64,000 bases of DNA from Phoronis australis. Lineage: Eukaryota > Phoronida > Phoronidae. A model generated the notes under the pieces. The model searched no databases and was not told the origin of the DNA. It saw only the letters and a list, made by a program, of their open reading frames with translations. The stretch is from NCBI GenBank assembly GCA_002633005.1, contig NMRA01000758.1:62001-126000 (forward strand). The letters run 5' to 3'. This document shows, in pieces, positions 35,701 to 48,700 of the stretch (position 1 is its first letter; the number at the start of each line of letters is the position of its first letter). A program made the translations under genes and the position numbers.

Positions 35701-36722
35701 CACTAGGTATTCTGTAACATTGGTTAAAGTTTGGTTTAAAATCCTTGTGAAGTGACTGACAGATATACAAAGGCAGGCAGCTTACCAGAAGGTCTGTAAA
35801 TTAGACAGTAGTGGCACATCTAAGTATATTAGGCATAGTCAGTTACAAACATGTTACCGAAATATTGCTTCCATGAAGTATGATTAAACCAGGGAGTATT
35901 TGCAAAGAAACCTTTTGATACTGTTTTCACAACGACTAAATGACTGTTATATACAGAGTTGGTATTCAGACATTCAGAACAGACAATTATATTATTTTAC
36001 AAACTATAAGGAAAACTTTGCAGTAGAACAGTACTCAGAATTTAGTTTGTCACAAGTTTTCGCCCTACCTCATGACTTTGTTGTGGAAACCACAGTTTAC
36101 TAGTTGCGAGTGGTAGGCATTTAAAAATTGACTACGATGGTAGAATAAGCCCCAGAAACTGTGTTGATACACTTTGTTGTTTGTGATGCATTCCATGATA
36201 CCAGGAAGATGTTCGCACCACAGCGTTTTGGAGTTTTCCAACCTTGTCATTTTTGCCGAGTACAATTTTTAAGCTTTGAAAAGAAGAGAAGTTTAATTCA
36301 GAGTAATGTTAGAAGTTTAATATTTATGAGCCTGAAGGCTATTACTGTAATGTGCATCTCTAGCCTCTAATACAACAGAAACGAACATATATGATAGATT
36401 ATTTATCAGGTTGTCTTATTATTCAATTCAATTTGCAAGTGCCAATAGGTGGTGCATGCATGCATGCGTGCGTACGCGTGTGTGAAAGGTTATTTAAGAA
36501 AATCAACAACAGAGAAGAATGAACATGAAGAGGAACGATACTAACAGAGATGCAACTGGCAAATCGGATAATAGTTGATAATTAGTGTGTGATAGACTAA
36601 TTACTTGATGCAACCACTTGGTAGAAGTAGAGCGTTGAGTGGAAGATGGTGATGAGTAAATTATTGATTTCAGAGGCCTGCCTGCACACTGTGATTATCT
36701 GGTGAGAGAGAGGGACATGTAG
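29780..36722. other. Intergenic region between the two lectin receptor genes
   Basis: About 6.9 kb without a convincing exon or RNA gene. A segment at 34205-34290 is a diverged copy of part of the MITE-like element at 19034-19431. A G9 run lies at about 34757. Confidence 0.5.
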
Positions 36723-36786
36723 ATGATGTTAGGCTCACTGGGTCTTCATGTTCTGCTGGTATGGGCTTATGTCATGGCAGTGACAG
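36723..36786 (+). CDS. Exon 1: signal peptide
   Basis: Two ATGs in frame (36723 and 36726); hydrophobic leader containing LGLHVLLVWAYVMAV, ending in phase 1 at G|gtaaga. Phase and type match exon 1 of the preceding lectin gene. Confidence 0.75.
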
Positions 36787-39700
36787 GTAAGATGGATATA
36801 CACGTGCTGTACTAGCCTGGCATGCATGTGTCCTCTTGTGTAATATGGCTGTACCAACTGTAACTCCTGGCAATCACTGGATAACTCCTTGTCTTATGTT
36901 ATTCATTTTTTCACAAGTCAAGTTCACCATTGAAACTTTTACTTATAAATTACTTCATCTAATGCTAGATTTGAGTTTAAATAATAATGATAAGAGTAAT
37001 AATTATAATACTAATAAATATAAGCAAAACAGGTAATTATAGCAATAACAATTAAATCAAAAAATGTTAATTAATCATTAAAACAGAATGACTTTCATAA
37101 GTAGAAATATCAATGACGTGTCAACAACACAACAAGGAGTTTTACATGAGGCAAAGCTTGATAATACCTCACATTTGGAGTTTTGTTACCCCTACGCTTA
37201 AGCAAGCTTAAGTCAAACTGCGCCTAACCCGTCCTAATCAATTCACAAATTGACGCGTGTGGCTTAGCCAAGCTGCTGAAGAAATCCTATTCACTTAATT
37301 TCTCATATAATAAACCCCCACGGCAATTTCGCTGAAACTAAATGTTGATTTAGACCACTTACACTGTAAAACGGGGCTGTGTTCAGTAATGCTAGGACCT
37401 ACGCTAGTACCTAGCTAAAAAATAGCCAAATTTATGTGTTCTCATGTGAAATACACGGCAGTATCTCACGTAATCTCGCAAAATCTTGCTTTTTAGCGAG
37501 GTCCTAGCGTTACTTAATGGAAGGCTGGTCTCTGTTCCTTGTTCAGATGACGTGATTTGTGGTCTAGCATAAACAACAGACCACCGTTGCTAATAACACA
37601 CCACAGCACATGTTGTACATCCTGGTCTCAAGCAAAATCAAACTGCTAGTTCTTTCGAAGCCTAGGAATCACGGCAAATTTTGATTATGGAAAATTTGAG
37701 ACCTATTTTATAACAGTACGTAGTCTAAATGAAAAACTGTTATTTATGATCGACATATGTCCCGAATGATATATAATAGTTCGTGCATCACAAGCTCGTT
37801 ACCAGAGATGAAACAAAGACCGGGTTTGGTGATATAAGGTCATTTATTATGACTAATACAATTACAAGTAGAGTTATTTATATGACTAATACAATTACAA
37901 GTAATAGGTAGTGACTAAACATAAGTAAGGTAAAAAATACTAATCTCTGGTAAGATGGGCAAATGAAAAGCGCCACAAGAGATGTTGTAAGACAGCTCAT
38001 GCCCATCCTAAATATCAGGTTTTTAACTAGATAAAGCATTTTAAACAAGCGTTGCGAACTTTTGACCTCTTGTTTCTTACACAGCAAAATGCAGCCTATC
38101 TGTAAACAATGAATGTGAGTCACTATTTCATTAAAGGTCAAACTTGTACATCTTTGCACTAGTTGTCGCTGTTTACTGTGCAGGTGAATTACCCTCTTTT
38201 TCGCAAACTTCTGGTAAGAAATTGGGGTGAATTTCTAAGTTACACCACATTTCAAAAAATTTCCCAGTGCTCGGAGCCTCTGTATCACTTGGTCGTGTTA
38301 GGTTCTGCTTGTTGTGTATTGATAAACTACTTTTTCCGCTTACTTCTGATTCTATTTCATGCAATGACGACATTGAGTGAGGCACCGTGGTCAATATAAG
38401 ACAAACTTAGCATCATGGAGTCGCAGAGACTCAAACATAAACATCCACAACACAAAATCATCTAAAATAGTTTTTCAAACAATTATTTTGCTTAGTTATC
38501 AAGCCTTAGCACACTAGAGTCGAATTAGCTCTAACAAGGTCAGCACATCGCTGGACGATACTGTTACTTTGTAATTACTTGGCGAAATTCTTCGAATTCC
38601 GACAAGTATGTTGCTCTGACGTCAAGTATTTTTTTTGTTGGCACTCTACAGTTCGCAATTTTCATCCGACTCGCATGAAATTCACACACGACGTGTAGAT
38701 CTGGAAGTCCTGGGAGCCTATTGTTTATGGTCATTATCGGATTCATTCGGTTACAGTTTCAGATCCAAAAGTTCATAGAGGCCGCATTTTTCAACGTAGA
38801 GAGCTGAAACGTGGTACGATTATTACAGAACATAAGTACTACAACTGCGTAAATCGTTGACTTCCGGTCAAAGATGGCGGAAATATCGACCATAGCGCAT
38901 GCACACCTCAATATCTGGCCAAAAATGTTTTCTCCTGTAGAGGGCGCATTGGTGAACCAATCATTTTCAATCTCGTCACCTGTTTGTTTCGTTTTGTAAA
39001 TTTAATTATCAGACTAATGTCAAGGCTTGGAAAAAGCTGCTATAGTAATGATAAGTTTTAATCGCCATTTGGCGACACACTGGAATATATAATCATCATT
39101 TCTGTATTGGCTGTCGCCAATGGCAATGAAAAATGGGACTTTTCAAGCACTGATTAGTAATATGCTTTGCCTGGTTTCCCTCTAAATTTTTGCTATAACT
39201 TTGACAAAGCCTGGCGAATTACGATGAAATTTGTAAAGTTGTTTTCAAAACTGCTGTTTGTAGTATAAAAGTGCATCAATACATCCAGTTTTCAGAGCCC
39301 CAAATAACTGCAACTTCAAGACAGAAACAAGTTTGAGACAGTTCAACATGTCAAAAATACTGCATGTAAAAAAGCTTTATCCCAGAGTAGAACCGAGGAA
39401 AAATATATTGAAGTGGAGAGTTAACCTGAACTACATCAGCACTTGAATCACTTGTTAAGACGGACACAAAATTAAAAACATAACAAGATTGATCTGCAAT
39501 AATAGCGACAGACTAGTTTGAGTCCCAGATGTGCGGCACCGTTTCATTTTAAAGAACAAAGATATGATGTATAAAAAGAGATATAACTCTGACGTGGTGT
39601 AACACATATAGGTGTCCAGCACAGCAGTAGATGTCATGACTCCAACTCTATACCCCTTGACATACGATGTGATGATGGCTACATGCTGCAGATAGTGAAA

Positions 39701-42700
39701 GTACTGCATGGTTACAATACACGTCATGACTGCACGTTCCGGCCTGGGGACTGTGAGAACATGCAGCGCCAGCGTTACGACTGTGTGGGCACGCAGCGAT
39801 GTGCATTGAACGAAACACGGGATGCGGTCTGGATACCACGGTGCAGGAAGAAGAGTAACTTTGTTCAAGTCGACTACAACTGCATAAAAGGTAAGACTTA
39901 TTTACTAAAGAATATATAAAATGGATAAGGACCCTCGTATGCCTGAAAACATCTAGAAAGTTGTGCACTAATTACAATAAAGGTAATACTTATGAAAACC
40001 TGACATGCCCTGAGACATTGTCTAGTTTGGTATTCATTCTTGAATTACGTACTGCCTGTTCAATGCAGAGCAAGACTTGCCCTGAATTGCATAGACAGTG
40101 TTCACCCTTCTGGTAGTTAAATATCGTTATATCTGCACTTCCACATCATACACACATACACGCTGAAACAAACAATCCGCTTATTTTAAATATATTTTAT
40201 TATCTAAAAATGCAAACCATAAGGCATAATAAACAGACATAGAACAAGAAATATGAAGTATCAGAGAGTTAGCACCAGATTTAAAGAAGAATGCCACCCA
40301 AAAAACAACCTATTTTGTATCGATTTAGATCGAGTAGTTCCACTCGATAACAGCAAGTTAAGTTCCTTTACCTGACCCCTGACGGCAGACGGAGGTGTTG
40401 AAATTAACAAATGATATCAGAGGTTTGAACGCAGTCTGTTCAGCAATTCACAGCACGCTAACTGGTGTCAGCTTATCATTTGAATTCATCATTTCACATC
40501 AATAAATCATCAAAATTCGATTAAAAACCTTACAAACATATCCATTTCTTGAACAAATGTGCTGTTTAATTTCGCTGTTACGGATTTATAGACATTTGAA
40601 CGTACCTTAGCCTACAAAGTTTGTAAGTAGACCAATTTACCAAGGGCAGTCGTGGGAGTTTGGGGTCTATTCGATGATAAACTCGAATCATTCTTCCGTG
40701 AAATACAGACTCGCGATTTTTCAGTTCTAAACACACAAAACACTGGTTATTCCGGCCAGTGGCTCAGAACCCAATCAAGCGGTGTCGCGGCCAGATTAAA
40801 AACACTACAGCCAAAGTTGGAAACTAAACTTCCAATCACAAAAAGACTATACCAGTGAGCCAAAGAAATAATGTGCACGTGACTATTTTGTTGAATTAGT
40901 CGCAGAACTGCAAATCTACTTACTCCTCGGGGGCTGCGACTTAAAGTCAGGTTCCCCAACCGTCACGGCAAAAGTTGTACAGTAATAATGATTCGAATAA
41001 TGCATACTTTTATGTATATCTAAATCGAGACTCCCAAAACATCTGACCAGGATATACAAAAAATCGAGTTAGCAGTTTTCTGCTAGCAAAAACTGAATAA
41101 GCATGCACTCACACGTCTTCAGTGCCCGATCAATTAGCTTTATTGCATCTAAAGCCGGCAACGCAGTGATTTATTCATTGCTGGCTTCTCAAAACATTTG
41201 CACTCACGAACACTCAACTTCAAAGGTAATACAAATTGTTTCTAATGAGACAGACTTTGTTTCAGTTTTATCAAGCATTGGTTTAAGTGAGAATAATTCA
41301 TTTTGAAACAGAACACAAAATAATGAACGTCAACATGGCAACATGCAATCCCGACTTAGACGAGTGCTCACCCAAGGAAGACTTCACAGGTTGATCGTTA
41401 GGTTTAATAGGCTATCAGTTCAAATCGGATTACACTGATCAAGAAATACAAGAGAGCCACTGTGAATTGCGTGCACACTGACAATGGAACACGTGGACTG
41501 AGTTCCAAAACCATTTGAATGACTTGTCATGGTGTCATTGCGCTAACTGCGCGATAATGAAAACGACTGACACTTGCGTTTGCTGCGACGAAATTCCGCA
41601 AGTGAAACGCCTTCTTGGAGAAGCGCAAAAGTGTCTCACGTACGATCCCAATTTTGCACCGCATCTAAACAGAGGTGTGCTCATGACGTTTTTTAGGGTT
41701 GGGAAAAAACTGGCAAAAACATCCTACACCCAGTGGAACAAACAGAAGCCTGATGAACGAGGTATATAAAACAATATGTTCTCATGCCTTGAATTAATTG
41801 TAATTCATTCATTTTATGTTTTCATGGCCAACAACGCCATAATCAAAAACTGACCAACAACTGATCTGCGTTTCTTTGTCTCCTGCCTGCCCGGCGAACG
41901 CAAACACACTAAATTAATTGGCAAAGCAGCTGATTTCAGCCTCAGTCTCATTTTCTGCCCTGGCATGAGTTATTTCACAAGCCGACATTCGTCAGCGAAA
42001 TCATAGACTATTAATAACGAATATCTATGGTGAAATCACTGTCGACGAAATGCTGGCCACAGACACGGAGATGTTTCACTGCCTCATACTTGGTATTAAC
42101 GGCCTACTTTTCATTCTTCACTACCACGAGCCACTTCCGAAGCATTACGGGCTCTAGAGGAAATTGAAAAAAAATGATATAACCACTTTGCTCACAGCTT
42201 CACAGTTCGCACAAGAGGGAACAATACACCACACCACAACGGCACTCACTCTGTAGAAGAACCACTGACGTCGCTGCATCGTTTCTCACATTCCTCAAAG
42301 GTTAAAGGTAACCTTTTTGCATGTCATTTTTAACAAAAATAAGGTTCGTTGATTATCCCAGACATATTTTTCATTTAATTACGGCTTTTTGTAATTTAAA
42401 CAATTACTCATCCTTTACTCAGAAAGTGACGTTTTGGGAGGCAAGTATTTCGCGCCAATTTCTTTTCATATAGTCCGACTGTGAGAGCTGCCGAGTCAAT
42501 CATTGTTCTTACTTCTGTTGGGATTATTTCGGTGGTCGTTTGCTTTTGTTTACGAGTCAGTCAATATGACACACATAATATCGAGCGTATAAGAGGTAAT
42601 GTGGATATAGACAGATTAAGACGGTAAAAAGACTAATTAAATCAGGAGGCATTCTCCTTTAAATTAAATAAGAAATCTCCCATTACGGACTGGCCTCTCA

Positions 42701-45700
42701 ATACGAGGCATTTTAACAGCAGAACAGAAATTCTCCCAAATGCCAGCGCAAAATGGCTGACAGCTGTTGTATATTTTCTTTCCAGTTGGCTGTTAATGTA
42801 GCCTTGATAACCAGAAAATCTATACAAATAACATTTTGAAAAGCCTGCCAGGTGTACACATGCTCAACCAAGTGATTACCTCAACAGTAACTTCAGATCA
42901 CTGAGCACTGACTCTGTATACATGATCTTTCAGTACCCTACACATGTTCTGGGGCCCCTTAGCTGATACTATCAAAAGGTGCTGGGCCTTCTTATTTTTC
43001 TTTCATACAAGTCAGTGACATATACATCGATTTCTAAATTCTGTACAACATGAAGTGAGTGAAAGAACAGACAAGTCAAATTCATTAGACACCGTCAGCA
43101 TGTCTTGGCATTTTAATGGTGACAGCTTATTTGTTCAACATACAATGACCACTTCCTGAAACACCACAACTCTGCAATATCTGATCACTCTAAAGTTCTA
43201 CACTGCTGCTGTGTTTACTCCTACTTTGCATTAATATGAGCAAGCCATTTGTCACAATAAAGTTTTTCTGTTGCCAAGTCAGTTGCCAAAGATATCAAAA
43301 AAGTTGAGTGATGTGTAATGAACGAATCAGTCAACTCCTCTCACAGGTCATGCTGCCATATTTTTTGTAAACTAGAGCAACCAAACAAAGTGCAAAAGAG
43401 GACAGTTGATGAAGGAATCAGATCTCTTTTAAAATGTAAGAATTGAAAATGTTTGCTACAAGTAATAAGACACTCGACCATTTCACAGCACCTTGCACTA
43501 CTGTTGGTCAATAAATTTGCACAATAACCACAGGAACACTGAAGATCCTATTGTATGTAGTAGGCCAAATACCACATTTATAGCTCTGACTTGGCAGATA
43601 TAAAACATTGGCTAGAATAAATTAGAATATTGTGGACTAAAACTGGTGATTGTCCAAAATATTTGACTTCTGAAACTGAATTCCTCGACCTCAAGTTAGT
43701 CAAGGATCACCTTTAGCTGAAGAGATGCAATAAAGAATGAACACATTAGATGCATTACGTTTAAGTTCTTTGGTTCCCAATGTTGAGACAGCATCCATTA
43801 GGTACCCATTGTTGAGACAGTATCGGATTTGGTACTAATTGAGACAGTATCCACTTGGTATCTATTGATGAGACAGTATTCATTTGGTACCCATTGATGA
43901 GACAATATCCATTTGGTACCCATTGTTGAGACAGTATCGGCATTTGGTACGCATTGTTGAGACAATATCCATTTGGTATTTATTGATGAGACAGTATTCA
44001 TTTGGTACCCATTGATGAGACAATATCCATTTGGTACTCATTGTTCAGACAGTATCCACTTGGTTTTAGCAGAGAGTAATGTAGTCCTAGGTTTTAGAAA
44101 TTCTTTGAACCATGGCAGATAATTGACCTTCAAGTCCTTATGCCAGACAGTAAAAACCACATGAAGGCATAACTGAGGAATTATTAGGTTGTTATCTGGA
44201 CCTTTTTGTCTCAATTTAGAAACCTTTGTCATTTGTAGTAGAAACCAAACAGTAGCTTCTAGCATTGTTCCAGCACAAACACAAGTTATTTCAAAATTTG
44301 ACAAACCTATCCCGATCAGACTGTTCTCCTCAACTTAAAGACTGAAAGTCTAGCTAAGCATATAAATTTATTTGAAAATCTCTGAAGGAGGGTCCCTCAC
44401 ACTGGTAGGATGGGAGAAACTCCAGTTCTGCCCAGGGAAGGTACTGAGAGATGAGAGATACTTAGTAGACAAACAGTCACACCCAGCTGGCTTTGAGATT
44501 GATCATCATGACTCATTCACACTGTCAGACTTAGATGAATACATTGTTTATGACCTTAATTCCCTTAAAATTTATATAGAAACCTAGAAAAATGAGCAAA
44601 TTTGGTTAAATTCTGAACAAAATATCTCAAAAATGACTTGTCGGGTTGATATAAAACTTTGAGATAACATGCACTGTTCTTCACAACATTGTTAGGAATT
44701 GTTTTTGAAATTTTCACTATTCCACAAATGGCTAACAAAAATAATGAGTTTCAAAATTTGCATACAAGAAAATAGCGTTTTTGAGATGTCATCTTGTACA
44801 TCTATATCAAACACCCTATCCTCAAGTTATTCTCAGATAACGTTGTACTGCAATCAATGTACCTCTCTTCCTGACGAATTTTTACTAAAAACACAAAAGG
44901 TCACGCGACCAAATTAATGGCAGATTGGTATGAAGGTAAAAATCAACTTGTACAGACTTTAGGCTCTCAGAAATATGAACATTTAAATCTACAGCTTTGT
45001 AGATATTGGGCTCAATACAAAGACATGTCAATAAGGGTCTAGGCACTGTAGCCTGCCTCATTAGGATTAACACACTTCTGAGGCAAGGTGGAGAAGTCAA
45101 GAATGATTAATCATGACTCATGTTTTCAAACATTTTTATCCCTACATTGCAGTTCATATGTAACAGCAACCACATCAAAACGGCAATGACATTAATTTTA
45201 ATGAAAAATAGTGATCTGTGCAGCAGGTGTTTTAAACTAAGGGGAAAGCACCCTACTGACCACCAGCATTGTGGGTTAAAACCATAGAATAAGAGATGGC
45301 GCTAGAGTTGCATTTTAGCGTTATGACATAGCAACACAAAAACAGTAAAAACAGCAACTACAACATAGCAGTAGACAAGTATGTATGTAAATGCCAATAA
45401 TGATCTAGTACTTCTAAGTCCTGTCCACACACAGCCTACCCTAGCACATATTGAACTAGTGTAAGTTACCCCACACGCACACACACACACGCGCACACTT
45501 ACACACACACATCTGATAACTAGGATAAGGCAGAAGTTGTCCCTCTGTGCGTGACAATGAACAGCTAAATGTGAATATAGGGTGCACAAGAAGACCAGTC
45601 TGTATGTAACAACAGCTAATACATGCTTCTGCCTTGCCCCAGGTTTGCAGTCACACAGTGATTAGAAGTGGTGCAAGTTACCCTAGAAAAAGTTACCGTA

Positions 45701-48700
45701 TCTCAATAAGGTGAAGTAAGTTGTTTCAAGTGCGATAAGTTGCACTAGTTTAAATAGCGTTCACATAGCCACCAAACCTAGCGACAACTTGTTCCCACAG
45801 CCACCAAATCTAGCGACAACTTGTTCCAAAAGTAACTTGTTCTAGGGTAAGTATACCACTTAAGTCTTAAGCAGGGTAAGGCTGAGTGATCTGCTATATG
45901 CTCAACAAATGTCACGGTATTTAAATTTAATCTTGTCATGTCCAACAAGAACCATGTCATGATGCCTTGAATTAATGACTTTAATTTAAACACAGCAATC
46001 AAGAGCAGCCAATGGATCGATTCATCACTCATTCTTTTCTAAGCAGAAACACAGAAAAGCTTCTCCTTTAAAATCAAATTTTCTCTGGCATTGAATGCTC
46101 GAAGTCTATTACCAGCAAATGCCATGAGGCTGCATTATTTGGTTCTGCTCTATGCGCACATCGTATTTGAAGCTGCGCATAACTACTTAAAAAGCACATG
46201 CCCGCCTAACTTTTACCATTTTATTCAAAAGCCTCACAAATGTATTCCCGTTACTGTTTAAGGCAGTGACCTGGCAACTCTGTAATATTACGCTAAATAC
46301 AGACTTGTTGATAAAGTTCTACATGACTTAGAGAGACCTTTGAAAATTTTCAGTTTTGTCCAACTTGAGAACATCATAACTCAGCACTGATTCATGTGAA
46401 ACTTCCATTTATTATGCTCTATGCACTGTTCTCAAAAATGCCTTTAGGAATTGTTTTGAAATGTTCCATTTTCACACGAGAGACTGTCAAAAAATAGGAT
46501 TCATATGAATTCTGTGAAAAAATTTACAGTTGCTTAAAACGAAAACTGAACATTATTGTGACTTTATTTTGAAGATTTATATTATATGAAATTTGGTCTT
46601 GTTATTCATCTTGATGTTTTGCTATGAAGTTATGATTGTAACTTCCTATTTTCTTAAATTTTACTACAAACTTGATCCCTTGTACCTATTAATAGCAGAC
46701 TGATATGAAGTAAACAGTCAAATTCTACGAAATCTCTGCTTTCAGAAAATATATACTTTTGCTTTGTTACTATAGTATAGTTTGGTAACAAACTTCGTTG
46801 AAAATATGACTTAACTTTCTGTTTGAAAGCTTGAAACAATCTTTCTTCAGGTGTGCAGCTATGTAGTAAAACACCGAGAGACATAACAAACAAACAAATT
46901 AAAACACTAGCTATATTTCGAGACTTCATGTCTCATCATCAGGCAATAAGTTGTGGGCTTCCTACCATTGCCTGATGATGAGACATGTAGTCTCGAAATA
47001 TAGCTAGTGTTTTAATCTGTTTGTTTGTTATGTCTCTCGGTGTTTTACTACATAGCTGCACACCTGAAGAAAGGAGGCTGTTCCTATAATACAAGTGAAT
47101 CAGTATCAAGCTTTCAAACAAAAGGTTTAGTTGTGTTTTCAACAAATTCTATAACTAAAACTGTACAGACTTGTCACTAAAGCCCTACATAACCTTATGT
47201 GGGCCAGTCACTGTTCTATTTCATCTTCATTCTTTTCTACACAGAGAGATGAAACAAAAAGATGACTCAATCAATAGACTAGCAAGGTTCAACTTATTGA
47301 AACTGCTGGGGAAATTCAATTACTAGCCGTTTGTATGCTGTGATGGTGTTATCACAGAAAACTAATAACATAGAGCAAGAGAAAACAAGCTGAATAGACA
47401 AGTGTTCACTTTCCCACGGCAAAAAAATGGATGATGGCAAATCAGCTCAGTCCATGTAAATGTGGTCTTGTTCTAATGAAGGTGAAATGAAATGGAACAG
47501 TGTGAAAAAGATGTCTCTGTTATAAGCCCTTTCCTTATGATAACCAATATTTTAAAACACACTCGGCAATTATTAAGCAAAATCTAAATTGCCAATGGCA
47601 AATATGTTTGCTGGGTGGCAGAAACTTTACCTGCAAATGCAATCAATGAACTGAACTCAGTCCATAATGCAATCAAGGAAAATTAGGAATGCAAACTTCC
47701 TGTACAGAAATCTATGAGAGGTTTCCATGCCAATACTTTTTAAAGATGACACGGCATGAGTTGTGGGTACAGTTATATTATGGGAGTCAAACCATTCAGA
47801 GCAGAATATAGCAGTGTAGATATGCTGTCTTAAGTAACCAGAGATTTATCTGTTAAATGTCAATAGCATAACACAGCTTTAATCATTTAGTGCACAATAC
47901 ATGATCTGCGTATTAGTCTTTTATATAGAGACATATTTATTTGAAACAATTGTGTTCCATATTGTTATACATACGCATGAAAAAAATGTTGCTGCATACA
48001 TGATCGGCCAGGTCCCTGTGTGAGGTACGCATAGGAAGTTATTTTCAGCGGAGTCACGTAGGGTAGCGTACTGTTGTGAAGGCATTACCTACAGTACCAT
48101 GGTGTTGCATAGATTTGCATACGTTTGTGTTGAAGTGCATAACAACAGTGCACTTTCTCCGTTCCATCTAATCACTGACCATATCATTACAGCCAGCTTG
48201 GTGCATAACATCTGTGACAACACCAGTACACCACTGACAGACCAGCAAGGATTCATCGCATCACCCAACTACCCCAACAACTACCCACCATCTCTCAAAT
48301 GTCACCTCAAGGTACAAGTTGACCAGGGTCAAACGTTAGAGTTCCATGTCATAGACTTAGACCTGCTTGACTCTAAATTTCGTGACTGTCTGATGATGAA
48401 TGACCATATCAGCAGTCATACCTGGTGTAACAGATTCGCAAACGAAAAGGTATTTCAGTCGAGGAGTAACAAAGCAAGTATCAGGTTCACCACCAATGAC
48501 CAACAGCAAAGTAAAGGCTTCTGGATGTATTATAAAGGTAAGTAGGTCCAATACACCTAGACATGTCCATATTGTCGTGTGAAAGAGCCAACCAAAGTTT
48601 AACCAAAAAAGTGATACTGGGAGTCATTGTGCAAATCTCTATAAGATGGCCAACAATCACATTATTTATATAAAGATTGTCAGGGTTGAGTAATCTAACT

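Larger units (their letters stand above)
36787..39611 (+). other. Intron 1 of the SUEL/CUB gene
   Basis: About 2.8 kb. Includes a CpG-richer stretch (about 38530-38960) with a promoter-like ETS/YY1 motif pair, and a small direct duplication at about 37848-37905 (atgactaatacaattacaag twice). No receptor exon recognised. Confidence 0.5.
39891..48192 (+). other. Intron 2 of the SUEL/CUB gene
   Basis: About 8.3 kb. Carries a CpG-rich interval (about 40600-42500) with the P2X7-like exon, the 30-bp array at 43768-44063, a (CA)n tract, and the hairpin element at 46841-47073 with surrounding dispersed repeat. Confidence 0.55.

Noticed and set aside
39455-39868. 137-codon minus-strand open frame
   Set aside because: Antisense shadow of the SUEL exon at 39612-39890.
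43761-44001. Open frames with periodic YCLINGYQ peptides (minus)
   Set aside because: Translation of the 30-bp minisatellite.
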